NCBI GenBank assembly: GCA_001687465.1
Contig: LVLI01000202.1
Coordinates: 1 to 64,000, forward strand
Direction: 5' to 3'
From: Halocafeteria seosinensis
Taxonomy: Eukaryota; Sar; Bigyra; Bicosoecida
DNA length: 64,000 bases
Shown: piece after piece, positions 51,297 to 62,003 of the stretch
Layout of the letters: each line of letters begins with the position of its first letter
Numbering within the stretch: position 1 is the stretch's first letter
Translations under genes and position numbers: made by a program
The notes under the pieces: generated by a model
What the model saw: the letters and a program-made list of their open reading frames with translations, nothing else
What the model was told of the DNA's origin: nothing
Databases searched by the model: none

Positions 51297-54200
51297 ATGC
51301 CAGGGGATCCGACAAACAGCGCTCGGCGGCCGAGCCGCAGTGCAGGGCGTTCCTCGGCTAGACGCCAGTCTTCGGCGAGTGGAACTGGCCAAGGTGGGCA
51401 GAAAGGAGAGGTAAGTGGAATTCTTTATTGAACCGAGAAGCTTGGTGTTTTCGTAGAGTGACTGAAGTATTGCGCGAATGGTATGAATTTGGATGTACAG
51501 GAAGCTGGTGGTGATGATCACCCGCACTTAGTGGATGAATCTGGACGTGACGTTACTCCTAAGTCGTTGCTGCCAAGTGCAGCTCAGGAAGAAAATGCTG
51601 CTGTCTTTAAGATCTTCTCCCGCGGTAATCAAGTGAGTTCATACACTGTTCTTTCGTAGTCTGTTCTCCTCGTCACCTCGGTGGATGCGTTATGCAGCAT
51701 GGTACGTCTATGGAAAACGCCATACAAGGTGAACAGGACGAAGCCGCAGCCGATACCGAAGATATTATAGGAGGTGGAGGTTTCTCTGTATCCGGTGCTT
51801 CGATAAGAAGTGGGGATGCGAGTGAGGATGAGTCGGACGAAAATGCAGAAAGTAAAGATGAAACTCCTCGAGCTGATGTCGGAGAGGGCTATGCTGCTCA
51901 GCTCGAAGGGAAGGGCGACGATGACGATCAGTCTCAACCTGAGATGGGTGTTGACCGTGTGAGACAAGCTGTGCGGTCTTTGATGGTAAGTGGCAACTAC
52001 CGATGACTTAAGTCCTTTACTAGTCTGTTGTTTACTGTTGACGTTGCTTTCAGAGCGAATATGACGCGAATACGCTTTTATCGCTGCAATTAGAGGAAAC
52101 GGATACTGACATTCTACTAGAAATGAAAAGTAGCCGGGTCATGTCTGACACGCCTTACGCTGAGCAGGTCCAGTCCCGAAACGACCGTTACGGAGAGTAC
52201 ACCGCCCACATGTCAAGGAGTGGTGACGGGTATGTCGGGAAGTACACCCAAACACTGCACGGAACAGGCTCCGCGGGAGCAGGCAAGTTAACAAAGGGAA
52301 TACAAGCTCGCCCTATTCCAACAGATGATGCGAGCGTCCAGGCATCTGTGTGGGACATTGCCGATGCCAATTACGCACTACAGAAGGCTGCGGCTTCTCA
52401 GACTTCGGAAGGTTTGGAGCTGCTTCAACGTTCTACCCAAGAAAAATCCAGTGAAAATGCTGGCGAGGATTTCCAAGAGGATGAAGGAGCATCGGAAGAG
52501 GAAGATGCCTGGGCCAGCGATGAAGAAGGTGAAGGAAAGCATAGCAAATCGAAGAAGAAAGATGCGGTAGATGAATATGCTATAGCGGCACTGGAGAGGC
52601 AGGTGAATGATGTTCTGAGTGCCGGGAACTCTGCCCCCGGTTTCCTTCTTGACTCAGAAGGTAGTGTAAGAATTGCTCCAGTTATGGAAAAAGTCGAGGA
52701 TGACAAGGAGGTGAGGAGACGAGCAATCCAAGAGGGAACTTCCCGCAGTGGTAGAACCAGTTCCAGGCGGGAGTCTCAAAGAAATGCAGTGGGAATCAGT
52801 GTCGGGGAGAGCTTACGGGGATACGGAAACAGTCAAAGTAACAATACATCGAGATCTAGCAATGAATTGCGCCACGGAATAGAATCAACAAATAATTTGG
52901 AAACATCGACCCAAGACAGCTCGTCGGTTAGTCACGATTCGAACGAAGGTGAAGAGGAAGATGGGGAAGATGGCGGCGGTGACGAAATGCATGACAAATT
53001 GGCCAGAGAGAAGCAGCTTCAGGAGTTAATCTCCAGTCGCCAACTCATGTCTGGACTAAGCGTTGTAGAACGCGCTGTTCAGCAGAATTTGTACCACCAT
53101 GCGCATCGACTTTATCGAAGTCGCGCGGGGTTAGAGGCTGTCGAGGGACTGCTAGCCGGTATGCGAAATATAATTGTTGCTGCTGTCCGCTTGGAACAGA
53201 CCAAGTTTGGCAGTGACGCAAAACAAGGCCCAGGGTCAAATGACCTTTTTACTCTTGCATCAAAGATTCGACAAATGAAAGCGGAAGAGGCTCGCCTCCA
53301 AAACCAAAAGAGTGTTCTGCAAACAGAGAAGCCTGAAGACCAGGAAGAAACACAACAGCGAGGACTTGACAGCGAACAGAGACAGAGTTCCTCCGACGCT
53401 GGTAAAAGAAGTCCCGATGAGTCTGAAGCGACTGAAGAATCCGCTAGCAGTGACGACAATCAGGAAGCTGAAGAGGAAGGTGAAGCAGCCGTGGATGCCG
53501 GAGAGCGGTCTGAACATGAGCCTGGAATGCATCTGGGAGAAGATGCGGGAACTGAGCTGGCATCAACTCTTGCTGTACTTGCGGAACGAGCAAATGATGT
53601 TGGAAACAGGAACGTCGCTGCTCTTCTCGAAGGTTTACAGTCCTTGGCATTAGGGCCTAAAGCTTCCCCGGGTTTGCTTTTGCTTTTTAGCTATTCTTGC
53701 GCTGATGTAAAGAACATGGCAGTAAACTCAATTGCTTGGAATCGGATCAACTCAGACTTGCTCGCTGCAGGATACGGGCCGTCGTCGTACATTCCTCCGT
53801 CAAAGAGCCGTGGCTACCTAGCCTTGTGGAGTATTAAGAATCCTGAATACCCTCAGGCGCTAGTTAGGGTGGAGTCCGGGGTTACGGCGTTGGACTTCTC
53901 CGCCGCTCATCCTAACTTACTTGCTGTTGGACTGTATGATGGTAGAATTGCGATCTATGATGTGCGGCGCTTGTTAACTGGTGACGCGTTCGTGTCTCCT
54001 GAGGCAATTTCAGAGCCACTTGCTCCCGGAGCTCATACGGAAGTCGTATGGGAGGTAAAGTGGGTAGATACTTCTCCTAGTTCCAACAACACTGAAGAAG
54101 ATAAGCAGGGCTCTACGGAGGATGACTTCGGTAGCACCACTACCGGAACGACAGCTTCAGCGCCTGCGTCGGAACGCCTCGTTTCAATCAGCTCTGATGG

Positions 54201-55500
54201 TAAGGTTAATGAGTGGAATACGAAGAAAGGACTCCAATGCAGAACGCTGATACATCTAAAGCAGCCAAGAACCGAAGACCTTAATTCTTCTGATCCGCAG
54301 CAGGCTGCATTATCCTCTACTACTAGCGAAGAGCTTTCTACAGCACTTCAAAATAAGAAATACGGTAACCTTACTGTTCCAAAACCGGTGCCAAATCACA
54401 GTGCAAACATCAGTGGCCTTACTGTTGAAGACGCAGTGCGGAACGCAGACTCAAATAACCAAACGGCCACGCGTGACCGTGGTCCAGCAGGAGCTGCGTC
54501 GAAACATGGGTCGAACGATGTCCACGAAGCACGAATCAGTCGTACGGTTAGCGGGCTCTGCTTCGACTTTCCTCAGTCAGATCCCTCCTCGTATCTGGCA
54601 GGTGCCGAAGACGGCCACATGCACCAATGCTCAGTTAGTTACAATGAACAGACGCTTCGGAGCTACAAGGTGCATGGAGGACCAATCAACAAACTGCGGA
54701 TTTCTCCCTTCTATGAACCTGCTGTCATTACTGCGGGGGGTGATTGGTGCGTCCGTTTATGGGATCTTGCTGAGTCATCTGCCGAGGAGGAAGGGGTCAA
54801 ATCGAAGGAGCAGCAGCAAGATGACGACAAGTCGGATAAAGAAACAGCGAATCAGAAAAACTTTGTTTCCGATATGGAGACTCCAGTAGCTGGCTTTGCA
54901 TCCCCTGATTCTAGAGATGCTGTAGCAGACTTGCAGTGGCATCCACAGGTCAGTACATGGCTCGGTAGTGTCTCCGGTGACGGCCACATCTGCGTTTGGG
55001 AGGTTGGAAGTGGTGCTCCTCTGGTGGACCACATTGCTCGAGAACCGGAAGAAGGACAAGAGCATAACCAGGGAATAATTGGGCTGATCAAATCAGCAGG
55101 AGAGGAACGCGTAGATAAAGACCAAGGAGAAGAAAGCGATGAGGAGAGCGAATACGGCGGAAAAGAGGACAAAGACCATCGGAAACCCAGCCAAAGTGCT
55201 CAACACAGGGCTCGTAGCGAGAGCTCCGAGTCTAGTGACAGTGGCCCCTCAGAAGACAGTGGCGAGGATGCCAAGGAACGAGAACTACCAACGAAGCGCC
55301 TAACTTGTTTCCTATTTGCAAGGGATGCCCCTGTGGTAGTTACGGGTGACAGCTCAGGTCGCATCGACGTTTATCGGCTGATGGGATCTGTATCCCAAGC
55401 TAAGTTTACTGGATATACTGAGGCTCAACTTACGGAAGAGTTATATTATGCCATGCATCCAGACAGACAACGAGCAGAGGAAGATGAGGCCGAAGGGTAA
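51297..55500 (+). CDS. Axonemal dynein intermediate chain, IC138/WDR78-like
   Basis: Four exons (51297-51410, 51501-51632, 51698-51985, 52054-55500) give 1,326 residues. The N-terminal third is acidic and disordered. SRQLMSGLSVVERAVQQNLY and YHHAHRLYR correspond to the helical segment before the beta-propeller. VNSIAWNRINSDLLAAGYG and YLALWSIKNPEYPQALVRVE, then VTALDFSAAHPNLLAVGLYDGRIAIYDV, closely follow the IC138 (DNAI4/WDR78) WD repeats; INKLRISPFYEPAVITAGGD is a later blade. Long acidic insertions split the propeller blades. This chain regulates the I1/f inner-arm dynein of motile cilia. DNAI1/DNAI2-type chains are the alternative class. The organism is therefore expected to build motile flagella. 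Confidence 0.88.
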
Positions 55501-56539
55501 ATAGTTGTCCAGAATAGCGTTTGGTATTTTCGGGATTTGCACCTGTGCCTTTGATACGCATATAGACATGGCACTTCACCGCGAATACACATGATGTGCT
55601 CGCGTACCCCTCACCATATGGAATGATAATTAAAATTGCGAATTGTTGAGCCAAGGAATAAACGTGTACACTGGTCATCTTGATGTATATCACCATACTG
55701 AGCAGGAGACTGATGAAGAGGGCAGCACTTCTCATTTTTCGACAGATAGATGTGTCGAGAGAGAAGTTCATTTCTGGTGCAGAGTCGTGTCATTGACGGA
55801 CTCCACATTCTCAATACGTCCACGGCTGTCTCTCTCAAGTTCATGCGGAGGTACACGTACTGTATAGCAAAGTCCTCTGAGTAGGCTTTCACTTCTGTGG
55901 AAGTTGGAGTTAATGTTCCCGGAGATATGGTATTGCTGACCAATAAGTACCGCCTTAATCAACGAGTAGCAAGGAGGAAACAATTTATTGACGTTATTTT
56001 CTTTGCTTCCCAGGTTCCGGAGTGTGTATTGTTGTATTTACCAGCATGAATATTTCCACTAAACTTATTCTGCACTGGAAACTTTTTAGGAGATTAGCCG
56101 TTCGAATGTTGGGAGACTGCAACGGGACTTGTCGTTCAGGTTGTAGTACGTGGCTCCATCACCAATATGTATTCAGAGTCCGACGATGCAGGAGTGGTAG
56201 TCCTGGGTTGCAAGGAATGCGACTATGAGAAGGAATTAGCAGCAGAGGAATCTGATCGTGCGTAACGACTGGCATTGACCGTAGCACACACACATACACT
56301 GACAAATTGTTAGATCGCCCACCGATCAGGAATTGGGGTGAAATTTGGAGTAGCACGAGCGATGATGATTTTAACGATGCCGCCTCTCAATTTAGGAAAT
56401 CACTGGAAACGATTCCGAGCACTGGTATTGTGGGCGCAGGCATGGCTCCTCGGAGCCTCCTCCCCCGATGCCTCCTGAGCATAACCAGTGTTGTGTTCCC
56501 TCACGGCGCATGTCAGCAAGGCTGCAGGAACAGCGGGCC
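55501..56539. other. Gene-poor spacer; possible small two-exon frame at its end
   Basis: No certain gene. A plus-strand ATG at 56167 reads MYSESDDAGVVVLGCKECDY and could join by a GT-AG intron (donor near 56250, acceptor near 56313) to HRPPIRNWGEIWSSTSDDDF and on to TAA 56550-56552. Both pieces look protein-like, but the join is an inference and no family is recognised. Confidence 0.3.
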
Positions 56540-56552
56540 CGTCGCTGCTTAA
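56167..56552 (+). CDS. Possible small two-exon protein, unidentified
   Basis: See the preceding spacer. Exon 1 would start at ATG 56167 and carry GCKECDYEKE, with a C-x-x-C pair. Exon 2 reads NWGEIWSSTSDDDFNDAASQ, then a less protein-like Cys-containing end. The intron would be about 60 nt with TTGTTAG as acceptor. It overlaps the start of the repeat at 56540. It may equally be a relic. Confidence 0.25.
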
Positions 56553-56597
56553 CACGGGCGCATACCGCTCCTCGTTAAGAGGATGCGGTCAACGTCC
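56540..56597 (+). repeat. 58-bp repeat, copy 1 (hairpin-forming)
   Basis: CGTCGCTGCTTAACACGGGC and its continuation recur at 56877-56935, 337 bp away, with about four differences. Inside, ACCGC...GCGGT and CCTC...GAGG can pair into a stem with a GTTAA loop. Confidence 0.7.
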
Positions 56598-56632
56598 CGG
56601 CCGGTGGGCTATCTGTCACATTTGTGTGTGTG
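56598..56632 (+). repeat. 35-bp dispersed repeat, copy 3 of 3
   Basis: Matches 3254-3288 at 33 of 35 positions. Here it follows directly after the 58-bp repeat. Confidence 0.75.
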
Positions 56633-56876
56633 CTGACAACTTGTGGCACTGTTGGAACAATACGTTCTCACGGTAGAGGAGACTTTTAATGCTATGGCAT
56701 TTGACTTTTAGTGGTATGGCATCTATGCAACCCGATGGATGTCGTTATACGAGATTTCAATATTGCTGAAGCTTGATTCACTGGAGCAGTTGCTCAATCG
56801 AACACCGTCTCTAGCAGTCGTTATTATCATATAGGTAGATACTCAAAACACTTGGTCAAACAACCAGCAGAGCAAC

Positions 56877-56935
56877 CGTCACTGCTTAACACGGGCGCAT
56901 ACCGCTTTTCGTTAAGAGGATGCGGTCAACTTCCT
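56877..56935 (+). repeat. 58-bp repeat, copy 2 (hairpin-forming)
   Basis: Second copy of 56540-56597. The stem arm CCTC is TTTC here; opposite GAGG this keeps pairing by G-U wobbles. The 35-bp repeat that follows copy 1 is absent after copy 2. Confidence 0.7.
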
Positions 56936-58035
56936 ACTGCCACAATGTCTGAGAAAGATCGTGAGGCTCATAACCTCAAGGACCGCGGATCGAAATCGCG
57001 AGCCGCAATTATCTTTTTGTTTTTCACTTCGTAAATGTGCACCTTTCCATGCCGTAGTTTTCCATGTGTGGTAATTCTTGCTTGAACAACGGAGTTACCT
57101 CACCTCACACTGCAGTACACTCAGTGGGTACAGTATACTTGGCTGACTCAAGGCTGTTTCATTTAGCTAATTGATTTAGCTCAGCAACTACACAAACTAT
57201 TGAACAAAAACCAGGTGCCCAGACGGTGCCATCATAATCAGATGTGTTACTTATGGTCGACCGGGAAATCCGCAAATCCTTGCAACTTGTACAACACACT
57301 GTACACACACTTAAGTTAACTAGTACTTGTACTCAGAAAGGGAAGTCCTGTGAGCACGAACTGCTTCTAGATGGTTTGCAGATTGTGTTTGCTGAATATA
57401 ACGGAAAGAATACGGTTTACGGTTTCCACTCTCCAGCGATACCTCATTAAGCGTTTGATGTCATCTGACGGAGTACACACGTGAGGAGATCTAAAGGTTC
57501 TCAAGTAGCTCAATACCACAGTAGTCAGTTCATAAAATGTGTAAACCCAGCTCAGGACTCTGAACTCCAGCAAAACTCGTTGCTAGCGTGGATGGCTCCT
57601 TAAAGTTGATGAAGACAGTTAATGGCAGCTATAGGCGCGGAACTGTGATAATGGCATTAGGAAAGCCTCGAAAAGAAGTACACTGGGTATCGGTCGGAAC
57701 TTCGGAAGAATCCAGCCATCGTTCCTTAATTCAATATCATTGCACTGGTTAACTAATTGAACAGTGTCTCTGCAACGGGTAGAGAAGTCATTTTTCGCTA
57801 ATCGCGTTTGAACCTTTTACTCTTTGAACTAAGACTTAGCGGTTCTGAGTTCACAAATCACTGTCGGGTCGACTCAACACTACCATACCCGGTATAGTGG
57901 GCGACGCACCAGTCGATAGCAGCAGCATATGTTTGTGCCACTATGACCAGAAAGTAATTGAAATCTAGCATTGAAAACATCCATCAAATTGCAAGTTGCA
58001 TATCGTACAAAGGTTCCGACGTGTTGTGTTACAGG
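56936..58035. other. Intergenic, 1.1 kb, nothing recognised
   Basis: Short frames only on both strands. Confidence 0.4.
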
Positions 58036-58525
58036 ATGTCGTTCAGCCGTGTAATACGATTTCAAGCCTCCAGAGCTATACGCCATACAACCGCTATTCG
58101 AGCACAACCGACCCTTATCACTCCCAGGATCAGTTCAGCATTGTCGACGCTTCCACAAGAGCAGGAAGCACAGCTACTGGTGAAACGCGGCGTCCGGCAC
58201 CAGAGTACCAGCCAACATCAGCAGCCGCCGAACTCAGAGGGAGACCGTACACACACAAACCCTGGAGCTGATGCAGACAAGCCGCCAGAGCCCCCTACAG
58301 CCAGTAATATTGCGCTCGGGCTAGTTCTCTTTGGGTTCATCTGGGCCGTGTATCAGTATACAATGCAGCAAATGAAAGCGACAGTAAGTCTCATGAATGC
58401 GATTGTCCTCACACACGTGGCCTACGCGATTGTCGTTCCGAATACAGGATGCGCTAATGCAAGTGGAGGAGGAGATGAACGAGCTTGAAGACAAAAATAC
58501 AAATGAAGAAGATCGAAACAGATAG
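58036..58525 (+). CDS. COA3-like mitochondrial membrane protein (tentative)
   Basis: Exons 58036-58383 and 58448-58525, 64-nt intron, give 141 residues. The start MSFSRVIRFQASRAIRHTTA is Arg-rich without acids, a typical mitochondrial presequence, ending before a QHQQPPNSEGDRTHTNPG linker. One membrane span follows (ASNIALGLVLFGFIWAVYQY), then TMQQMKATDALMQVEEEMNE and a charged tail. The span followed by Y-x-Y-T-M and an acidic helix is the pattern of COA3/CCDC56, a cytochrome c oxidase assembly factor that binds newly made Cox1 in the inner membrane. Any other single-span mitochondrial protein remains possible. Confidence 0.5.
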
Positions 58526-59138
58526 AGCGAGCTCTTGACGTCGTATGCAAGCACTCGAGGCTGTACGAGGACAGCTACGTCAGCAGCTGGCCAGGTTCAG
58601 GGTACTAAACGAATGTTGCCTAGACTATATGTTGGTCCGGATATGTGAGGCAAACTAAGCCAATAATGGTTCTGTCGTCTCAAATTGAGCAAAATTTGAA
58701 ACCCGGTAGCATGGCAGAGACAAGTGCGTACTCTGCATGCCGTATTACCATTGGGTAATAAACGTATAGCAACAGTTTTGTACATGTGTGTATTAGTTAC
58801 CGGCTATAGTCTGTATACGATGTATAGCGTCGTTCGCGTGGCATATATGAGACAGCTATTGACATCTCGCCAATAGAAGCGGATTGTCAAGTCTTCATCG
58901 CAGTACCTGATATCCGTGTGTGTGCCGCGTTACCTCCAACTACAACAACAGCTCACATTTCAGTAAAACACTCTGGTTCTTAACAGACAAACACTGCATC
59001 TCTAACAGCCAGTGTTTGTAGAGGAATTCGAGAGTGGGAATCCCATTGAAGATCTGGCTGCGGGTTTGACGAATCAGTATTTCTATGGGTAGCGTAGGGT
59101 TGTGCCGCTTCCTACGGATGAGTTAACAAGAACTTCCC
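58526..59138. other. Intergenic, nothing recognised
   Basis: No supported feature. Confidence 0.4.
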
Positions 59139-60363
59139 ATGCCCCCTTCTTTGTATGTCGTAGTTCATCTAGCTTTTCTCACGGGCACAGGTTACCATCA
59201 TAGAACCTTTTCTCTGAGAATGGCGGCTCGGTCTCACCAAGATGGTCATTTGAATGAGCAAGAAGAGGACGGCGAAGGGGAAGAGCAGGCTTCCAAGGAG
59301 CTCCAAGAGGAGATTAGAGGTTACTTTGCAGATGTCGATAGGAGTGGTTATGAACAAGAGGAGGAGGAGGAGGAGGAGGAAGATGATCTCGATGAGGAGG
59401 AAATAATCCATTCGTCGCCTTCCTTCCGATATAATGTGAATCAACTGAGTGAAGAACGGCGTGCTGATATTCATAAAGAATTACGAGCAAGGATAGACGC
59501 ACACAAGAGGCTAAAGAAGTGGGGCATCAAGGACACGTTTTTAGACGTCTGCTTGTACTCCCGCCATTACCACCTAGACAATGCCATGAGACTCGTGACG
59601 AACTTTGTACACTTTGTGGAGAAGCACGTACGTTACTTGTATAACTGGCTTAAAATGTGTATGGGTGTTCTTTCACATGCGAACACGTAACTTTGCTGGT
59701 GCAGAATTGGGCTAACTCCATATATCCTAAAGGTCTGGAGGGCCCTCTCCGGACAGGATTTCACAGGATGTTCCCTGTCGGGCATACTGATTGTGACGGG
59801 CACGAAATCATCACACTTGAGCTAGGGAAACTAGATTTCGATAGTTTTTCAATTAAGCATTTCCAACAACTTAGCCTGTATGCCATCTCAAAAGTAATGG
59901 AGCGTGAAAACTCGAAAAAGAAAGGTGTATCAATGTAAGTCAGGAGAACGCGATCTCGACCAACGTGAATGTTAAAGAAAAATACCGTCCATGCTACAGG
60001 GTGGTAGATTTTAGCGGGCTGGACTGGAATACCGTCAAGAAGGTGTCGACCGACGATTTTAATCGGGGACGCACTCTCGTGTACGATACTATCCCTCTGA
60101 AGGTTCGAAATGTGTTTTTCGTTCGACAAGGGGTGATATCACGAACGGTGCTTTCCATGGTCAAACCCTTCATGTCAAAACGCGTAAAGCAACGAATGAT
60201 AATGTGCAAAGATAGTCGACCCCTGACGAACTTCATTCCCAGGGAATACGTCCCGGAAGAGTGGGGTGGAACAAACAGTCAGTTTGCCGCTGAATGGCAA
60301 AGACAGGTAGACGAATATATTCAGCAGGAACACCATCCAATGTTCTCGGCTACCTCTAGATGA
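59139..60363 (+). CDS. CRAL-TRIO (Sec14-like) lipid-binding protein
   Basis: Three exons (59139-59627, 59705-59934, 60000-60363) with 65-77 nt introns give 360 residues; ATG 59220 (MAARSHQDG) is a possible alternative start. An acidic run (EEEEEEEEDDLDEEE) sits in the first third. The CRAL-TRIO-N helix region (HKRLKKWGIKDTFLDVCLYSRHYHLDNAMRLV) precedes the lipid-binding fold: GFHRMFPVGHTDCDGHEIIT, VVDFSGLDWNTVKK, and PLKVRNVFFVRQGVISRTVL then MVKPFMSKRVKQRMI, equivalent to the 'kPFl..K...Ki' Sec14 step. It ends EYVPEEWGGTN like the LP.EYGG motif. Predicted to carry a hydrophobic ligand (phosphoinositide, tocopherol or retinoid-type). Ligand unknown. Confidence 0.85.
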
Positions 60364-60425
60364 ACAGTCAAAAAAATTAGTAGCAGTCTAAACCAAACAT
60401 CAGGATTGCAGTGCCGTCGCACGCT

Positions 60426-61676
60426 TTAGGATGTCTCGAACAATGCGTGTGCACTAGTGTCTTGCGAAGCGTTGTTCTTCAGAAGACTTCGTCTCGACTG
60501 CCCTGCGGAATTGTCGCTGCCTTGGGTACGAGGGCTGTTTAGTCTTCCAAAACTAGTAGGAGGACTTTCATGTGGGGACTGTTTTGCATCGTAAATTCCG
60601 CTCCGATGTGACTGATAGAAACCCGTACTTGTCGAACGCCTGGGCTTCACTCTTGTAGCAGAAGTAGTATTAGGTGGCTTCTTTTGCGGTGGGCTTTCTA
60701 TCCTCTGAGATAAGCGGGACATGAACTTGGTCGGTTGGTGTTTGTCCCGTTCTGAGTCCATCGTTTTCCGAACCTCCTTTGCTGTCTCCTGGGCAATTTC
60801 GTGAACTTTAGTCATGGAATCCTCCATGCTTTGCATCTGTATCGGGCACAATAGCCTATTAAGTCAGCAAAACCACTACCAATGCTCGCCAATCTACGGT
60901 ATATACCTCTTTCTGCATATCCTCCAAGACTTCGGCGTCTTCTGCAAAGGCTTTGGGGAACTTGTCCAAGAACCTCTCTACGTCATTAAACTCATGCTCA
61001 GGCGCAAAATCCTCAAACCTGTACCATCGATATACCAAAATAGGAGTCTTCAAATTCTTCTGAGGGTCTCAAAGCTTACTGATTATCCAATCTATGAGAT
61101 ATTTGTTGCATTGCTTCGTGCTTTCGTTCAATGGAAGCAAAACTATCCTTTAGCTGCCGATCATATTTTCCTGTTTCGCAGCAATCAGCAGTGTTGCAGC
61201 CGTGCGTTTGACATCCACAGATAGCATGTCATAATAAACTTACCAAAGATATCTGATACTTTGGAAATCAACGGTGTGCTTGTATCAGAATGGTTAGGAG
61301 CTAGTGGTGAGTTCCTCCGAAGTCGATCGGTGCTGTCACTATTGCCTGATTGGCCACGCGCTACTCTTCCTAACGACCCACTGCTCTGATCGTGTTTGAG
61401 TGGCGATGTCCCTATCTTTCGCATTGACGAAGACGCCGCTCGATGATTTCCTCCTGATCCTTGCGATTCCTCGTCAAAGGAACCACTGGACCCGCCACTC
61501 TTACCGGAATTGCCTCGATGTCGTCCTTTCTGAGGATATTGGCGTCCTGGTGCATCCGATATTCCAGCTGCCGCGCTCGTGGACGGTGAATTCGATCTCG
61601 ACCGGGTTCGAGACCTTTGCTGAGGCTGTGCACCCTCATCTCCACGAGCAGCAGCACTGCTGCCTTCAGCAGACAT
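60426..61676 (-). CDS. Disordered/coiled-coil protein, unidentified
   Basis: Four exons (61244-61676, 61080-61170, 60907-61018, 60426-60836), introns of 61-73 nt, encode 348 residues. The first ~135 residues are Ser/Arg/Gly-rich and disordered. A helical centre spans exons 1-3 (LKDSFASIERKHEAMQQISH, FEDFAPEHEFNDVERFLDKF, FAEDAEVLEDMQKE) and continues into exon 4 (SMTKVHEIAQETAKEVRKTM). The C-terminal ~110 residues are again Ser/Pro-rich. No enzyme motif. A structural or adaptor role is likely; no function assigned. Confidence 0.75.
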
Positions 61677-62003
61677 TGTGTGTAGTTGTCGTCAATTACG
61701 TAGTATCTCTCTCTGTATGGAAGTGGCACTCATCTCATGAATACCAACTACCCTTTATACATCCACTAGTAGTGCCGTTCAGGTGGGACATACATAATAA
61801 TAACCCTCTTCCTATGTACTACTGATATACAGTAACTGTATCATACATGTGTGTGTATGCCATAATGTCATTCTACAAGGGCGCTTCAACCTCAACTTTG
61901 TTGGATTGGGCCACCATTGACTGCGTCTGGACCACGTTTTATGTGGGGTTGACTGTAGGTATGCAGCTGTCGGTCACTTGGATGGAAACGAGAGAGCTAT
62001 AAT
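61677..62003. other. Divergent promoter region
   Basis: The gap between the minus-strand gene (ATG 61676) and the histidine kinase (ATG 62004). No TATA or other element stands out. Confidence 0.35.

Noticed and set aside
55430-55943. Minus-strand frames after the dynein chain
   Set aside because: No motif; they overlap the 3' end of the dynein gene.
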